Shown: piece after piece, positions 1 to 10,903 of the stretch
How the letters are laid out: each line of letters opens with the position of its first letter
Numbering within the stretch: position 1 is the first letter of the stretch
Source: Ziziphus jujuba
Lineage: Eukaryota; Streptophyta; Magnoliopsida; Rosales; Rhamnaceae
Direction: 5' to 3'
Assembly (NCBI RefSeq): GCF_031755915.1
Contig: NC_083390.1
Location: 20,693,501-20,757,500, forward strand
DNA length: 64,000 nt
Translations under genes and position numbers: made by a program
Notes under the pieces: model-generated
What the model was told of the DNA's origin: nothing
The model's database searches: none
Seen by the model: only the letters and a program-made list of their open reading frames with translations

Positions 1-113
1 AAAAAAAAAAAAAAGGAAAAATCTTAATTTTTCTATCATATGGATTACTTGGTAAAACTGTCCTTTTTTCTTTTATCTTAAAAAGTTCATTTGATTTCCA
101 TCTTGTTTTGCAG

Positions 114-597
114 TTCATGGTTCTTCTGATTTTAAGGCATACTCTTCCTCTAATAATTAGTGGGAACAATGATTTTTCTTTCCCATTATTGCTGGTAAAC
201 ACATTATATAGCATCCATTCTGTTTGTTTAAATTGGAAGCACTAACTAATTGCAGGAAGTATATTGACCTTTTTTCCTACCTTGGCAGTTGCTTTTTCTA
301 CGTACCGCTGGGGTTGTTCTGCCAGTATATATTGTGGTGAGGGCGGTTACTGCTATTCAGCACCGCCGTACCCAACAAGTAAGTTCATGTTGATAAATAA
401 AAATTCTTGACTACAACTATCATACCATTGTTTTGTAAGACCATTTTCTAAGATGTTAATTCTAATTTATTAATTTATTTCACTGTTTTGGTGGGTGAAC
501 ATATTAGGAGGTTCCTGTTTCATCAATAACTTCATCTGATGAAGAAACTGCCGAACATTTAACCTTGCAGCCGCAGCCTCATATCATTCATGTTTAA
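114..597 (+). CDS. 3' end of RING-CH (MARCH-like) E3 ubiquitin ligase with DUF3675-type membrane region (partial)
   Basis: Three terminal exons are readable: 114-194, 289-378 and 508-597, with clean AG/GT borders and a continuous frame ending in TAA. The translated pieces include LILRHTLPLI, then LLFLRTAGVVLPVYIVV and RAVTAIQHRR, then a hydrophilic acidic tail ending in IIHV. The Leu/Val-rich run followed by RAVTAIQ-RR is characteristic of the C-terminal membrane region (DUF3675) of plant RINGv/MARCH-type E3 ligases. These are anchored in endomembranes and ubiquitinate membrane proteins. The catalytic RING-CH domain would lie upstream of the window and cannot be checked here. Family placement rests only on this C-terminal signature. 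The upstream acceptor at 111-113 follows a pyrimidine-rich tract. Confidence 0.75.
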
Positions 598-2279
598 CTA
601 AAAAAATCAATAGAGCTAGAGAAAATTGAAATAACCCAGAACAGGAATTTGGTGTTGGCTTGTTATGTGAATAAAAGACTTCCATTACAGGTCATCAATC
701 AAAGCTGAAACAAAGAAGGAATGGGAAAATTATTAGCTTGAAAGGACCAATATGGAAGGTTCTCTACCTTTGTATTATTATAGACGGATAGTCTGGAAAA
801 TAGAGCAAGGAATATTTCAGCTAAGATGTATAGGTTAGGAAATGTGCATTTCTTTGCCTCATGGCAATCCGTAAAGTAAGAAAAGTATCCCAATGTGTAT
901 ATACACAGATTATATCAAGGAAATACAATGGCAAGCAACAAAGATGAAAATGTATGTATACTTGGTTAGTAAACTAATGAATTACTTAACCTCAGTATTT
1001 TTTAATGTCGTTTCCATTTCTTTTTCTTGCAAACCAAACATAAATTTTGTCCAGTTGGGTAGCGTTAAGCAGTAAAGAATATTTAAAATTCTGTGGTTGC
1101 GATGATGCTGACAAGTATAACGTAAACCTGATATTGTGGCTTTCTGGACCTGAACACAGTTATCTTATGATGCTTCATGTCCTCATTTAATGAAAAAAAT
1201 TATCAGCATTGGAATATCATTAATAATTCAAAAAAATAGAGTATCATTAATTGTTCAAAAAAATAGTATAATGTTTTTCAACGCATTTCAGACTAAAATA
1301 ACAATCGGATAATTGTTTCCAGGATAATTACGATTTACCAAAAATAAAAAATTCCAAATTCCTTTTTAAATGTCAATTGAGAAATATGGCCAAAGAGACG
1401 CATCCAATCCCATTGGCTGATAATACTAGAGATTCCAATCCACAGGAGAAAAGAATAAGAGATAAAAAATAATAATAACAAACAAATAAAATATACATTA
1501 CACTTGACAAATTTTAATTGAAATGGCAATGGCAATGACAATGTCAACATTTAACACCTCAAACATTCTTATTTTTTGTTGAAACATTATTTTGATAATT
1601 GATATCCCATAACTTGAGAACTATATAGTTTACTAAATTGTTAATCATTCCCTTTTGTCTGGGCAGAGAGACATTTACCCATTGTCTTACACAACAGGGG
1701 GTATTTTACACGGATTATTTAAAATCCCAAAACAAGATACTCATAGCACTCATATTTTTAGTAGAAAACAACAGAATAATTTGCAATTAGATTGAAAAAA
1801 AAACATGTGATATGAACCATTATCTTGAAAACCCATGCACAAAGCTTTACAATGATTTGCAGCACCTCATCTTGAGGAACAAACTAAGAATACAATGTAG
1901 AGGCACATTAATGGTTTTCTCATTTTCTTCACTACATCCGAGGAATAGAAACAAATACCAAAAAAAGAAAAAAGGCTAAAAGGAAGTAGCACAGATCTAA
2001 ACATAATTCTTTCTCCAAAATTTAGTATTGATGAAAATTAATCTGTACACTCCATATAGGATGTTGAGATGTAAAAAGAGCGTGAAATAGGGTACAGAAG
2101 AGGACCTCAAACAGGTCTTCTGGTATAAGGCTGTATCTGGCATTTTCCTACTCAGCCTCACTCTCATTGCACCTGCTCTGTGCATGGGTTTGCCATTAGA
2201 GAACAATCTTAGCTCCAGTTTCTTCTTGGCCTGAAATGTGGTGGAAGAAGAAAAATAAATAAGAAAACAAAAACCACCA

Positions 2280-2317
<38 letters not shown>

Positions 2318-2485
2318 CCCTCTCTCCCAATCCTCTTCACTCTCTCTCACTCTCTTTCCCATACCCACTTTTTTTAATCCTTTTTCTTTCTTTTTTAGTT
2401 TTTTTTTTTTTTCCCCCTTTTGTTTTTTCGGATTTTACTTTGCCGCCTTTAATTTTTTTGAAAGAGGTCATTACCCTCCTAACTA
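598..2485. other. Intergenic / 3' UTR region between MARCH-like gene and QSOX
   Basis: No supported gene. The left part is probably the 3' UTR and flank of the MARCH-like gene. The right part (about 2000-2485) is probably the 3' UTR of the leftward QSOX gene. It contains a (CT)n microsatellite at about 2283-2335 and T-rich tracts. Short ORFs here are low-complexity and not convincing. Confidence 0.6.
2283..2335. repeat. (CT)n microsatellite
   Basis: Near-uninterrupted CT dinucleotide run, passing into C/T-rich sequence. It lies just downstream of the QSOX stop codon (2486) on the minus strand, so it may be within that gene's 3' UTR as (GA)n. Confidence 0.9.
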
Positions 2486-5400
2486 TCATATGTTCTTTAA
2501 AGAGTGTAGGTGGTGAAAATACTTCCGACTCTTCTGCTGTGAGCGCCAGTAGCAAGCAAGTGCTCCGAATGCACAGCTAGCAACAGCAATGGCCAATGCA
2601 GCCCCAACAGGCACTACAACCGCATTTGTAGAGACCACTAAGTCTTCCAAAGCTGCATCAATCCCGTTCTTACCCAGAATGGTCTTATCTTTATAAAGAG
2701 AAACAAGAGTTTTCCCATAGTAACCAGTCAAAAATTTGAAAACCTCGTCCCGATCCCAGTCAACTTCATAGTTCTTTGGGTTACGAGAGCGGAAACAAGA
2801 TGGGCAGAGCTGTTTTGGAGGCCAAATCATCTTTGGAAATTTGGGATCACCAGTTCCTAGAGACGCTTCTTCTTTCATCAGTCTCTCATTGACCTTGTTG
2901 TGGGCACTCCACAACCATAGGGCAAAGTCACTGGTTTTGTTGAAGGGATGAGAAACACTGCAATCAGAATTTCAGAGTTAGATCATAAGGAGAATAAAAG
3001 AATTAGAATATGTATTGTTCTCGGTTGCATTTTACCTTGAACACATATCATAAAAATGCTGGCGACATTCCTCACAGATAAAGAAATTGTGTACAAAATC
3101 ACATATAGATTTAAACGCAAACTGGCTCTCTCCATCATCAACTCTCACTGACAGTGAATGTAGAAGAACCCACAATCCACAACTGCAAAAATGAGACGAT
3201 GGAAGAATTTTGTCATATTCATGCCAACAGAACAAAGTTCGAATACAGAGCAATCCATGGTTGGCGTTACCAGTAGCTTAAGGGGATTCCACAAAAGAAA
3301 AGATGCATAAAATGAAATTTTGATTGAGCATGGCATAAGATTAGCCGCTCCTTGATACTGTACTTGCTAGGATATTTATTCAATTCTATGAATACATATA
3401 GCATTCAACACCAATGCATTCACAACCTCAAAGGTAAAGAATTTGGAATATAAAACAAACCATTACCTGAAACCCCTGGTATCATTCTTGCTGCCACGAC
3501 AGAACATCTGTAACAAACACCAAAAGCAATTTAAATGATTAGGAATATTCCATTAATAGAAAAATATAACAAATAACTAAAACCTGTGAGGGAACTACAG
3601 GAAACACATTAAAAAAAAAAAAGGGTAAAAGAAGAAGGAAAAACAAACTTATAGCAGATACAAAGATCAGAATATGTTAAAAGTATTTTACGGAAAAGAA
3701 GAAAAAGCATATACAGACTTAGTGTGGCTATGGATCGAAGCAACTAGATAATAGTAAAGCTATTCAAGACCAACCTAAAGTTGTGACTTGGTACACAACT
3801 CAATGCTGCAATGACTTAATATTTGTGAACCTATCAATTTCTAATTTACTTCAAAAACATTCACTTCCATTTTTCTTTGACTAGCCAAAAAGAACATTTT
3901 CTCCGTTTTTCCAGCTTTTTGGCCAATCAGAGCTAACCACTTGAAATCCACAAAGTTGAAATGGCACGTCAACAGCTTATCATGGAAAGTGATAAAATTT
4001 GTTACACCAAAAAATATAGTATTTTAAAAATAAAACAAACTGAAAGATTCTAACATTTAGAAACAAATTTAAAACACAATAATTATCTCCAAAATCCATA
4101 GAGAAGCCTAAGGCCTCCCTACACAGAATGATAGTCATAATCAGAAAAATAAGAGTGTTAAGCAGAGAGATAATAACAGCATGAATTATACATTCAACTA
4201 TAGTTTTTTGAGTACCCACCCAATATCCACGAGGAACATCTTTTCCACAAATATGAAAACTACCCAGTTCATTCTTTCCATCATTCTCCTCCTGTTTAGG
4301 TTCCAACCAAATATCTGAAGGAAACAATTCATCAAAGTTCACAAGCACATCTGCACTTCCTTTCCGGCACCTGATATAAATAATCAAAAGTAAAATACAA
4401 GGTAGCACATTGGGCAGAGTAAGGAGGAACATTAGGATAGGTGATTACCTCCTAGAAGGATGATGTGCCACCAACAGTTGAAGAAATTTAATAAGTGAAC
4501 CCCGAGTCTCTGATTTGATCATCTTGAACATGCATGCAGAAGAGTGGTGGAATTGATAGCGGTAATAACACAAAATAACAGTCTCAAGGGGGAAAAGGAA
4601 TATCTACCTTATGTTCTAAGATTATGTCGAAGGCAGTGGCTGTTGCTTCCTCTACATCATACACAGCTCGAGCAATCTTTCACAAATCATACATTGCCAA
4701 AGTTAACATAAATTAAAAGAAGCAACTTAATTTGTAACAGCAGTAAGGGAACTCTAACATTATGCTCTCTGGTGTACCTGTGCAGTGTCCGAGACATTTG
4801 ATGAAAGATGCTCATTTTCAAATTTCTCATCATCCAAGCCGAAGGAGCTGTAAAGTCACTAGGCATTAACAATCAGAAACAGTGGCAAACTGGCTGCTAA
4901 ACAGGAATTCACAATAAAATTTCTATAATGAGACACCAATTGTGAAGTAGATTAGATGGATTGCCATGTTTATCAAAAGCATCAACTTCCTTTTAGAAGC
5001 CATAGTATAAAAAGCACAATTTTTTTCCAAGTAAAAATGGTTTTAATCACCAGTTAACAATCACATATAATTATGAACATAGATCAAAAGTACATCCTAA
5101 AATAATCCGACACAGGGGTCAGGTTCCTACCCTATATTCTATTACGCCATGCAGTCATGCACTGAAGTACTTGGTGTTTTTATACTATTTACCGCTTCAC
5201 TTTGACAGCATTATTTAGATAATGAAAGTCCTGCATATTATCTACATGCTATAGCACGTGCGTGTCTTGAAATGGATAATAAATGACAGTATAATTTCCT
5301 TCTATAAACAATTAGTTATTATGTGTAGGCATCTGAAAATTAGTATACAAGAACCAAACAAAATATTCATAACTCACATAAATATATATATATATATATA

Positions 5401-6939
5401 TATATGTACAAATTTCAAAGAGCACACTTGCTTGGAGTACAGAACATTAAGTATTGTTACACCCGTATAACATTTTGATCCAACACACAATAAATAGAAA
5501 TACCCCATACCTGCCCATTTGCTTGTTGATCCAATTAAGTAAACGATCAGCAGTACGCCCATCATCAATTAAGACTATGTCACTTTTTTCTCGTTTAGGT
5601 TCCCAACCACCGCCCACAAATTCAGAAGGAGGTCCCCAAAAGAGCATCGGATAATGACCCACAGAAAACTTATCACAGAGTTTAGTGTTTATCTGTTCTG
5701 CCAAATAAGCAAAAGGAGACAGCATAATCACCAAGCTATAAATCTCAATAAACACAATACAAATTTAACATAAAAACAAGCAATAACTACTACTTGCTAA
5801 CATCATAAATAAAGATAAGGGATGGCATAAAAATACTAAAATTCTAGAGAAGAAAAAACTAAGCGCAAAGAACTAAAGTTTAATACCAATGCTCAGGCTA
5901 AGCTTAATGAAAAACCATATGATCTTTTTCAACAAGAAACTGCTAATAATCACATCTACAAAGCTTTAAAGTGACTACAGATATCTTAGAAAATCACGTC
6001 GCACGAAGAAAGTAAAATGAAACAAATAACACAGTATAAATACCTTCGATGCACAATCTACCCGTGTCATCAATATCATCCCTGGATGCACAGCATCTGC
6101 TCCATTAAAAAGCCTTGCTACCTTTTCATAATGCGGCTGCACAATTGAGTTCAATAAATCAGGAAAAGTTAACATTGATTATCACCCAAAGCACAAAAAT
6201 TATTGCCATCAATCATTCATACCTTATAATTTCTGCAAGCAGGACACCTGCCAGGCCATTCACAAACAATTAAAGCATTAAACTTCATATAACACATCAC
6301 TAGTCAAAGTTTGTAACACTTAATTAAGATATTAGACCACCACAACAGAAGAAATATTGAAATCAAGCTGAGTTCTATGGTTAGAAAAACATGCATCTTC
6401 TTCATCCCAAAACCACGCCTTTTATCAATTTGATTCTCTGAAAAAAGTATCACAACTTTGATATAATTTCCATATAACAAACCCAACATAAAGAGCTATC
6501 AAAATCAAATCAGTTATATTAAACTGATGCTCAAAACACACCCTCCAAACACTGAAAAATATACTTGAGAATCCAATACCATTTATTAAAATCATAAAGT
6601 GAGTGCCTACGTAAAGCAGTTCCTTTGCATTAAAAACAAACTACCACTGTACCAGTAATTAAGCTAAATATTCAATCTTTGAACATGAATAAATTACAAA
6701 CTTCCTCAGGATCAAACACTAGAAGAGCTCCAAAGAGGGCCATAGCTATCAAGTCTCGGCTCATTGGAACACCAAAACAAGCTCAGAGCATATGCTCCAG
6801 TCATCTCAAATTTACCAAATAATGAAAATGAAGGGCTTCTACTATTTTTTCTGTAGCCTATATATTTCTAAGTTATCGATCTATAATATGAAGGTTAGTC
6901 AAAATCGTTTATTACCTTCCAACCCCAATTCAAGAAAAT

Positions 6940-6985
<46 letters not shown>

Positions 6986-7266
6986 TTAAATCTTAACAAT
7001 GAAAATTAATCCCAAAAAAAAAAAAAGCTGGGTTTTTTAGTAGCTACTCACCAGTGAGCGAAGAATTCAACCACAGCATAGGTGGCAGGCGTTTCTCGAA
7101 GAACGGCATCAAAATTGGTGGCGTTCAATTCGATGGCGTAGTCATGAGGATCACCGCTGTCGTCGTTGAACGATCGGAGAATAGAACGCGATCCCAAAGA
7201 AGGCGAAGAAAATCCAAAGCTCACCAAAACAAGGTTCAGAATCAGAAGCCCAAGTGTACGAGACAT
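2486..7266 (-). CDS. QSOX: Quiescin sulfhydryl oxidase (QSOX), 11 exons, 512 aa
   Basis: Exons in coding order: 7266-7052, 6247-6223, 6136-6044, 5692-5511, 4847-4778, 4676-4608, 4522-4449, 4370-4220, 3507-3467, 3182-3036, 2957-2486. All phases join, giving 512 residues, close to the roughly 530 typical of plant QSOX1. An N-terminal signal peptide (about residues 1-20) precedes a thioredoxin domain with the redox motif CPAC at 73-76. The Erv/ALR half carries CEEC at 343-346, the FAD-contact stretch HNKVN at 375-379 and a distal CPSC at 407-410. A glycine-rich transmembrane helix lies at about 469-493, followed by a short basic tail. The family oxidises thiols to disulfides using FAD and O2 in the secretory pathway. 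The start is the ATG immediately before the signal peptide. The model is strongly supported; the exact paralogue (QSOX1 or QSOX2) is not decided. Confidence 0.95.
6223..6247 (-). other. QSOX: 25-nt microexon encoding the QSOX thioredoxin CxxC
   Basis: Bounded by CAG at 6248-6250 and GT at 6222-6221. It completes the Trp codon and encodes CPACRNYK, including the first redox-active cysteine pair. Its length is not a multiple of three, so skipping it would shift the frame. Gene predictors can easily miss it. Confidence 0.9.
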
Positions 7267-7558
7267 GGAATTAAGATCAGCAGCCAAAAAAGTAATTTTT
7301 AGAAAATCAAACAAACAAGCAAAAAAAAAAAAAAATCCAGATGAAAAATGATAAAAAGGGTTTTTGCAAGATTTTAGCAACTGGGTTTTCCTTAAAAATC
7401 TTTGATTTCTTTTGTAAGGTATAAAAAAGAAAGAAAACAAAAACGAACAAACAAAAAAGGAAAATGGAGGGAGAGAGAGATCTGTGAATGATAAAGAAAA
7501 TAGAGGAAATGGGAAAATAGTATATAATGGGGTTGTTTGGGTGGGTCTCAGAGAGAGG

Positions 7559-7590
<32 letters not shown>

Positions 7591-7680
7591 GAGAGTGCAA
7601 AACGTCAGTTGTACGTTGTACCAAACAAATAACGAAAGTCCTCCCCAATGTCATGGTTTCGCATCCAACTCATAGTTTTT
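7267..7680 (-). promoter_or_regulatory. QSOX 5' UTR / proximal promoter with (GA)n tract
   Basis: Upstream of the QSOX ATG (7266) lie poly(A) and then a purine-rich GA repeat at about 7550-7592 on the + strand, i.e. CT-rich on the QSOX sense strand. CT/GA-rich 5' leaders are common in plant genes. No TATA box was assigned. Confidence 0.4.
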
Positions 7681-9194
7681 GGTCACCATTTATGCCTTAG
7701 ACTCCAATACAGGCTTTTGGTATTTTATTATAAATGATGCAAAATGAATTCAATTTATTATATTATTTTATAGTAGTTTGTTTGTAATTTTTCTTTTTTC
7801 CAATAGGATGTCGATATTTTATATTTCTTGTGAGTTTAGCTTTCAAATACCTTAAAGAACAACCTTATAATAAATTCATTAATTTTATTAAAAAAAAAAA
7901 GGTTTTAGGTTTTGATCTATTTTTTATCAATTGGTCTATTTAGGTTTTCATTTCTTTTTCTTTTTCTACATGATTCTAAGATGCTCATGTTTTTCGCTTC
8001 GCTGGCCTAACAAAGTCATATGTTTCTTCGGTGATCAAAATGGTAAAATCTCAAGAATATTGAGGGCATTTCTAAGTTGTAAAATGCCATTTTACTATTA
8101 ATATGTTTAAAATTAAATATTGGGATAAGTTTTTCAGTAATAAATATCAATGTTAGTAATAAAATTTAAAATGAACTTGCTAATAAAGTTTACTAAAATG
8201 TAATATTAAAAAATATAAAAATTTTGTTTAATCAAATGTTTGAGATTTTAAGTGTTTCACCCCAATATATTTTGCCTTTTCAACAATTAAAAATTAAAAA
8301 CCATTTTAGTAAATGGTACGCCTCCCACAAATTTTATCATTGTAGGGTTTACTATAAAAAAATTTATTTTTCTGTTAAACCGCTATTAAAATTTGTCAAT
8401 TACACTAAAAATGCAATTGAAAATGTTTGCAATATAGTATTAGAGAGGTCAAAATGTAGATTCATGTCAAAATTTAATAATATAATAGTAATCAATACCA
8501 TTGAAAATGTTTTTAGATGTGTCATATTAAGTATGTATTTGAATGAAAACATTTTTTTTTTTTAATGAACACTTTTTTAAATGAGTTTAGTTTACAATAA
8601 CAACCTACTTAGTTATTTATTTTTTGATAGGAGGTACTTGGCTACTTATAATTGGTTCCAATAATATTTGGTTAGCTTCCTTCCTAACATGGTAGGGACA
8701 AATACTTGGTCACCTTCCATTTTATTTTTGTAGTAAATTTCCCTTTCGATATATATAAAATTAAACAATTTACAAGTAAAAATTTCAAAATTGTATGAAC
8801 TTTGACATGATGTATTAATGCATAGTGTCCAATGCAAAAGAACAATCAATCAGTCCTCTACCATGCTATAAAGACCCTACTTTGTCCCTTTCATAAAAAT
8901 AAAAAATAATAAAAAAAAGACCTCACTTTGCCTCCACATCTGTATTTGGCCTTCTAACAAAACACGTGGTAACACCCATACCAATAAACTTCCACTCTCA
9001 AAACGTCTTTTTTTTTTTTTTTTTTTTTGGGGGGTTCTTTTTTTCAATTGGACCATAAAAGGATTAACAATTTAACGCGGCTATAATATGGATCGACCTA
9101 ATCATTTGTCTTCGGGATAAGAAGAAAAAAAAAAGTTAAAAGTTGTATTGTAGCATCAAGATTTGAACAAAGTGAAGTTTCATCAAAAGAAAGG

Positions 9195-9228
<34 letters not shown>

Positions 9229-10200
9229 TTTTGATCAATGCCACAACTATTATTTCACATAGCTAATTTGGTGTTTTTTATTTATTTTATCTAATGATAA
9301 ATAGATATTTATCTTTAATAAAACAAGTATTAAAATTAAACATTTTTTTTTTGTTTTTTTTAAAGTTATAATCCATTTAAAGTGAAAAACCAAAAAGGGT
9401 ATGTTTGAAAGGACTGAATGAGGATAAATAAATGGAAGAAGGGAGACAAATTTCATAAATAAAATTCCATCTAAATGTAAACGAATTAAAAGAGGTAAAA
9501 TAAAATTCATTAAGCAAAAAATTCATTGCGTTATATTTTATCCGAACATTTTTAATAGTTTTTTCTATTGGAATTTATATGGTATTGATTTTAAAAAATG
9601 TTTATGTTTATAAGATATTTTTTTCTATTTAATAGATAATATTTTAGATATTTCTCTCTAATGGGTTCTGTTTAAAACGTTCTGAAATGTTAATTTGTAA
9701 TTTTTTATGTTAAGATTATATCTAGTTAAAAAAAACAAAAACCAAAAGTTTACACAGGAGTTATTTTTTATTTTTTTAACAAAAGTCAATAAAAATAAAT
9801 AAAACGCTACTTATTCTGTCTAACATAGTTTTCAGAAATAGACAGTGTTTCACAATTTTTATTTCTTTTATTGTCATATCAGTTTGATAAAACATATGCA
9901 CAGATCATTGAGATGATTTTTTTAAAATTTTATCTATTTATCTTATTTAAGAAAAAAATTTTAAATAGATAGAATAAATGTACAAAATTATTGAAGATCC
10001 TATTATTTTTTAACAGTGATACAAATTTTATTAAATATCCCATCCTCAATTTGAATTTATAACAAAAAAAATATTTTGATAAATATATTATATGCGTGGT
10101 CAACAATACTAGTGTTTAGCCAAAAAAAAAAAAAAAAAAAAAACAAAAAACAATACTAGTGGAAAAAAAAGAAAAGAAAAAAAAAATCTTACTGGGAACG
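7681..10200. other. Intergenic AT-rich region between divergent QSOX and MAF1
   Basis: No gene recognised. It contains several poly(A/T) runs (about 9007-9028, 9197-9225, 10121-10143) and, at about 8060-8565, a stretch sharing short similarity with the MITE-like element at 56362-57152. An ORF at 8224-8565 lies inside that stretch and has no recognisable domain. Confidence 0.5.
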
Positions 10201-10202
10201 GA

Positions 10203-10424
10203 TGGGCTGGCTATTTAGAAAGAGTGGTCATCATTTCAAAACGGCCCAGTTTCAACAAAGACGTGAATGACGTAAGCAATTATTTATCACCACGTAACCA
10301 AGTCCAACAGTCCAACAAAAATGAAATAAAGAAAGAAATTAAAAAAATAAGAATAAAAATAAAAAAAAACCCCAAATCTGAACCAAATCTCAAGAATATT
10401 CGAATATAGGGCTTCGATAAGCCC
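10203..10424 (+). promoter_or_regulatory. MAF1 promoter with three site II (TGGGCY) motifs
   Basis: TGGGCT occurs at 10203-10208, TGGGCC in reverse at 10243-10248 and TGGGCT in reverse at 10419-10424. TGACG-type motifs lie at about 10266-10274. Site II elements are TCP-bound motifs common in plant growth and ribosome-related promoters, which fits a regulator of Pol III output. Binding is inferred from sequence only. Confidence 0.5.
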
Positions 10425-10740
10425 ATTTCGGTTTGAATTATAGTTAAAATTGGTTAAATTTCCGCTCAAAAAGCTTCCACGAAATATAGAGATTTTTGGT
10501 GCAAGGTAAAAAATTTCCTCAGAAAATTTTATTGTCTTCGCTGCCGGTTTCTTCGTTTTGCTTTCGTATTTTCCATTTCATTCTTCGTTGTATTAATTTA
10601 TATATATATATATATATATACAATTTTATAATCTTATTTCGCATGCAAAATTCATGGTTGACTTAATTTTGCAATTAAATTTTATAGGTTTTTTTCGTTT
10701 TTAATCTTATAGGACCGTCAGGAAGATCTATACATCGATA

Positions 10741-10863
10741 ATGAAGTTTCTAGAGTATACGCCCTTGGATCGGTAACTATCAGTAATTTCAATTTTTTTT
10801 TTTTTTTTGGTTTATTAATACACAAATTTGTGGAGATTATGGTGTTTGAGTTTGAATTTTTGC

Positions 10864-10903
<40 letters not shown>

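Noticed and set aside
1997..2555. Minus-strand ORFs across the (GA)n tract as extra QSOX exons or a separate gene
   Set aside because: They run through a microsatellite and poly(A) downstream of the QSOX stop; best explained as 3' UTR.
8224..8565. 113-codon ORF as a gene
   Set aside because: AT-rich composition, no domain or signal, and it lies in a stretch resembling a MITE.
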